Shown here: in pieces, positions 20,605-20,697 of the stretch
How the letters are laid out: every line of letters starts with the position of its first letter
How positions within the stretch are numbered: the stretch's first letter is position 1
Origin: a virus
DNA length: 20,697 nucleotides
Direction: 5' to 3' (one strand)
Virus record (IMG/VR): IMGVR_UViG_3300005617_000530
Span: 1 to 20,697 of that record
Notes under the pieces: generated by a model
Databases searched by the model: none
The model's input: the letters and a program-made list of their open reading frames with translations, nothing else
What the model was told of the DNA's origin: nothing
Translations under genes and position numbers: made by a program

Positions 20605-20697
20605 TTGACAAGATCTGTTTGAGACTGCCTGCCAGTTTGGCTAGCTCAACCAGCCCCAAAAGCTAAACTTTGCTTATAACGTGGGCCCGCGCTGCTG

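Noticed and set aside
1-20697. tRNA genes, CRISPR arrays, insertion sequences, attachment sites
   Set aside because: None seen: no cloverleaf, no regularly spaced repeats, no transposase, and no integrase with flanking repeats in the window.

Overview
The window is a segment of a contractile-tailed (myovirus-type) phage or prophage genome, with high GC (about 60% by eye, not computed). Almost every gene lies on the minus strand, so functional order runs from high to low coordinates. The host cannot be named. A type II toxin-antitoxin pair and a small Sec-exported protein carried as cargo suggest a temperate phage of a Gram-negative bacterium, but no integrase, repressor or lysis gene lies inside the window. 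The sequence starts inside a baseplate gene, so the phage continues to the left.

Right end (about 16.6-20.6 kb, minus strand): four overlapping genes encode a ParB/Srx-fold protein with a C-terminal zinc-ribbon-like tail, a DNA cytosine-C5 methyltransferase, a glutamine-dependent asparagine-synthetase-like amidotransferase, and a homologue of CmoA, the carboxy-S-adenosylmethionine (Cx-SAM) synthase. The methyltransferase has Arg where the family has an almost invariant Asn in motif X (G-R-S-V-P-P instead of G-N-S/A-V-P-P). As I recall it, this is the position where engineering of the CpG methyltransferase M.MpeI (N374K) gave carboxymethyltransferase activity with Cx-SAM. The CmoA homologue keeps the Arg that binds the Cx-SAM carboxylate. 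The AsnB-like enzyme keeps its glutaminase and ATP chemistry but not the segment that AsnB uses for aspartate. Together they suggest a phage DNA-hypermodification pathway: CmoA makes Cx-SAM, the C5-enzyme makes 5-carboxymethylcytosine, and the amidotransferase converts the carboxylate to an amide (5-carbamoylmethylcytosine or a related amide). This is the main finding.

Packaging and head (about 8.7-16.7 kb, minus): terminase small and large subunits, portal, a small structural protein, scaffold, major capsid protein, four small virion-associated proteins (one of 50 aa, one resembling a tail-fibre fragment), and two head-tail connector proteins.

Tail (1-8.5 kb, minus): a tail completion/morphogenesis protein, a terminator-like protein, sheath, tube, a tail assembly chaperone with a clear programmed -1 frameshift site (A_AAA_AAA plus a downstream hairpin), tape measure, an unknown tail protein, a hub/spike protein with a gpV/gp45-like OB domain, and a partial gpW/gp25-like baseplate protein.

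Cargo: three plus-strand units sit in gaps of the minus-strand late operon. They are a HigB/HigA-type toxin-antitoxin pair followed by a signal-peptide protein (274-1456), a 76-aa zinc-ribbon-like protein (8548-8778), and an 88-aa orphan (12673-12939). Each starts back-to-back with a minus-strand gene, and each unit's last stop codon overlaps the 3' end of the next minus-strand gene. No tRNA, rRNA, CRISPR array or insertion sequence was seen.
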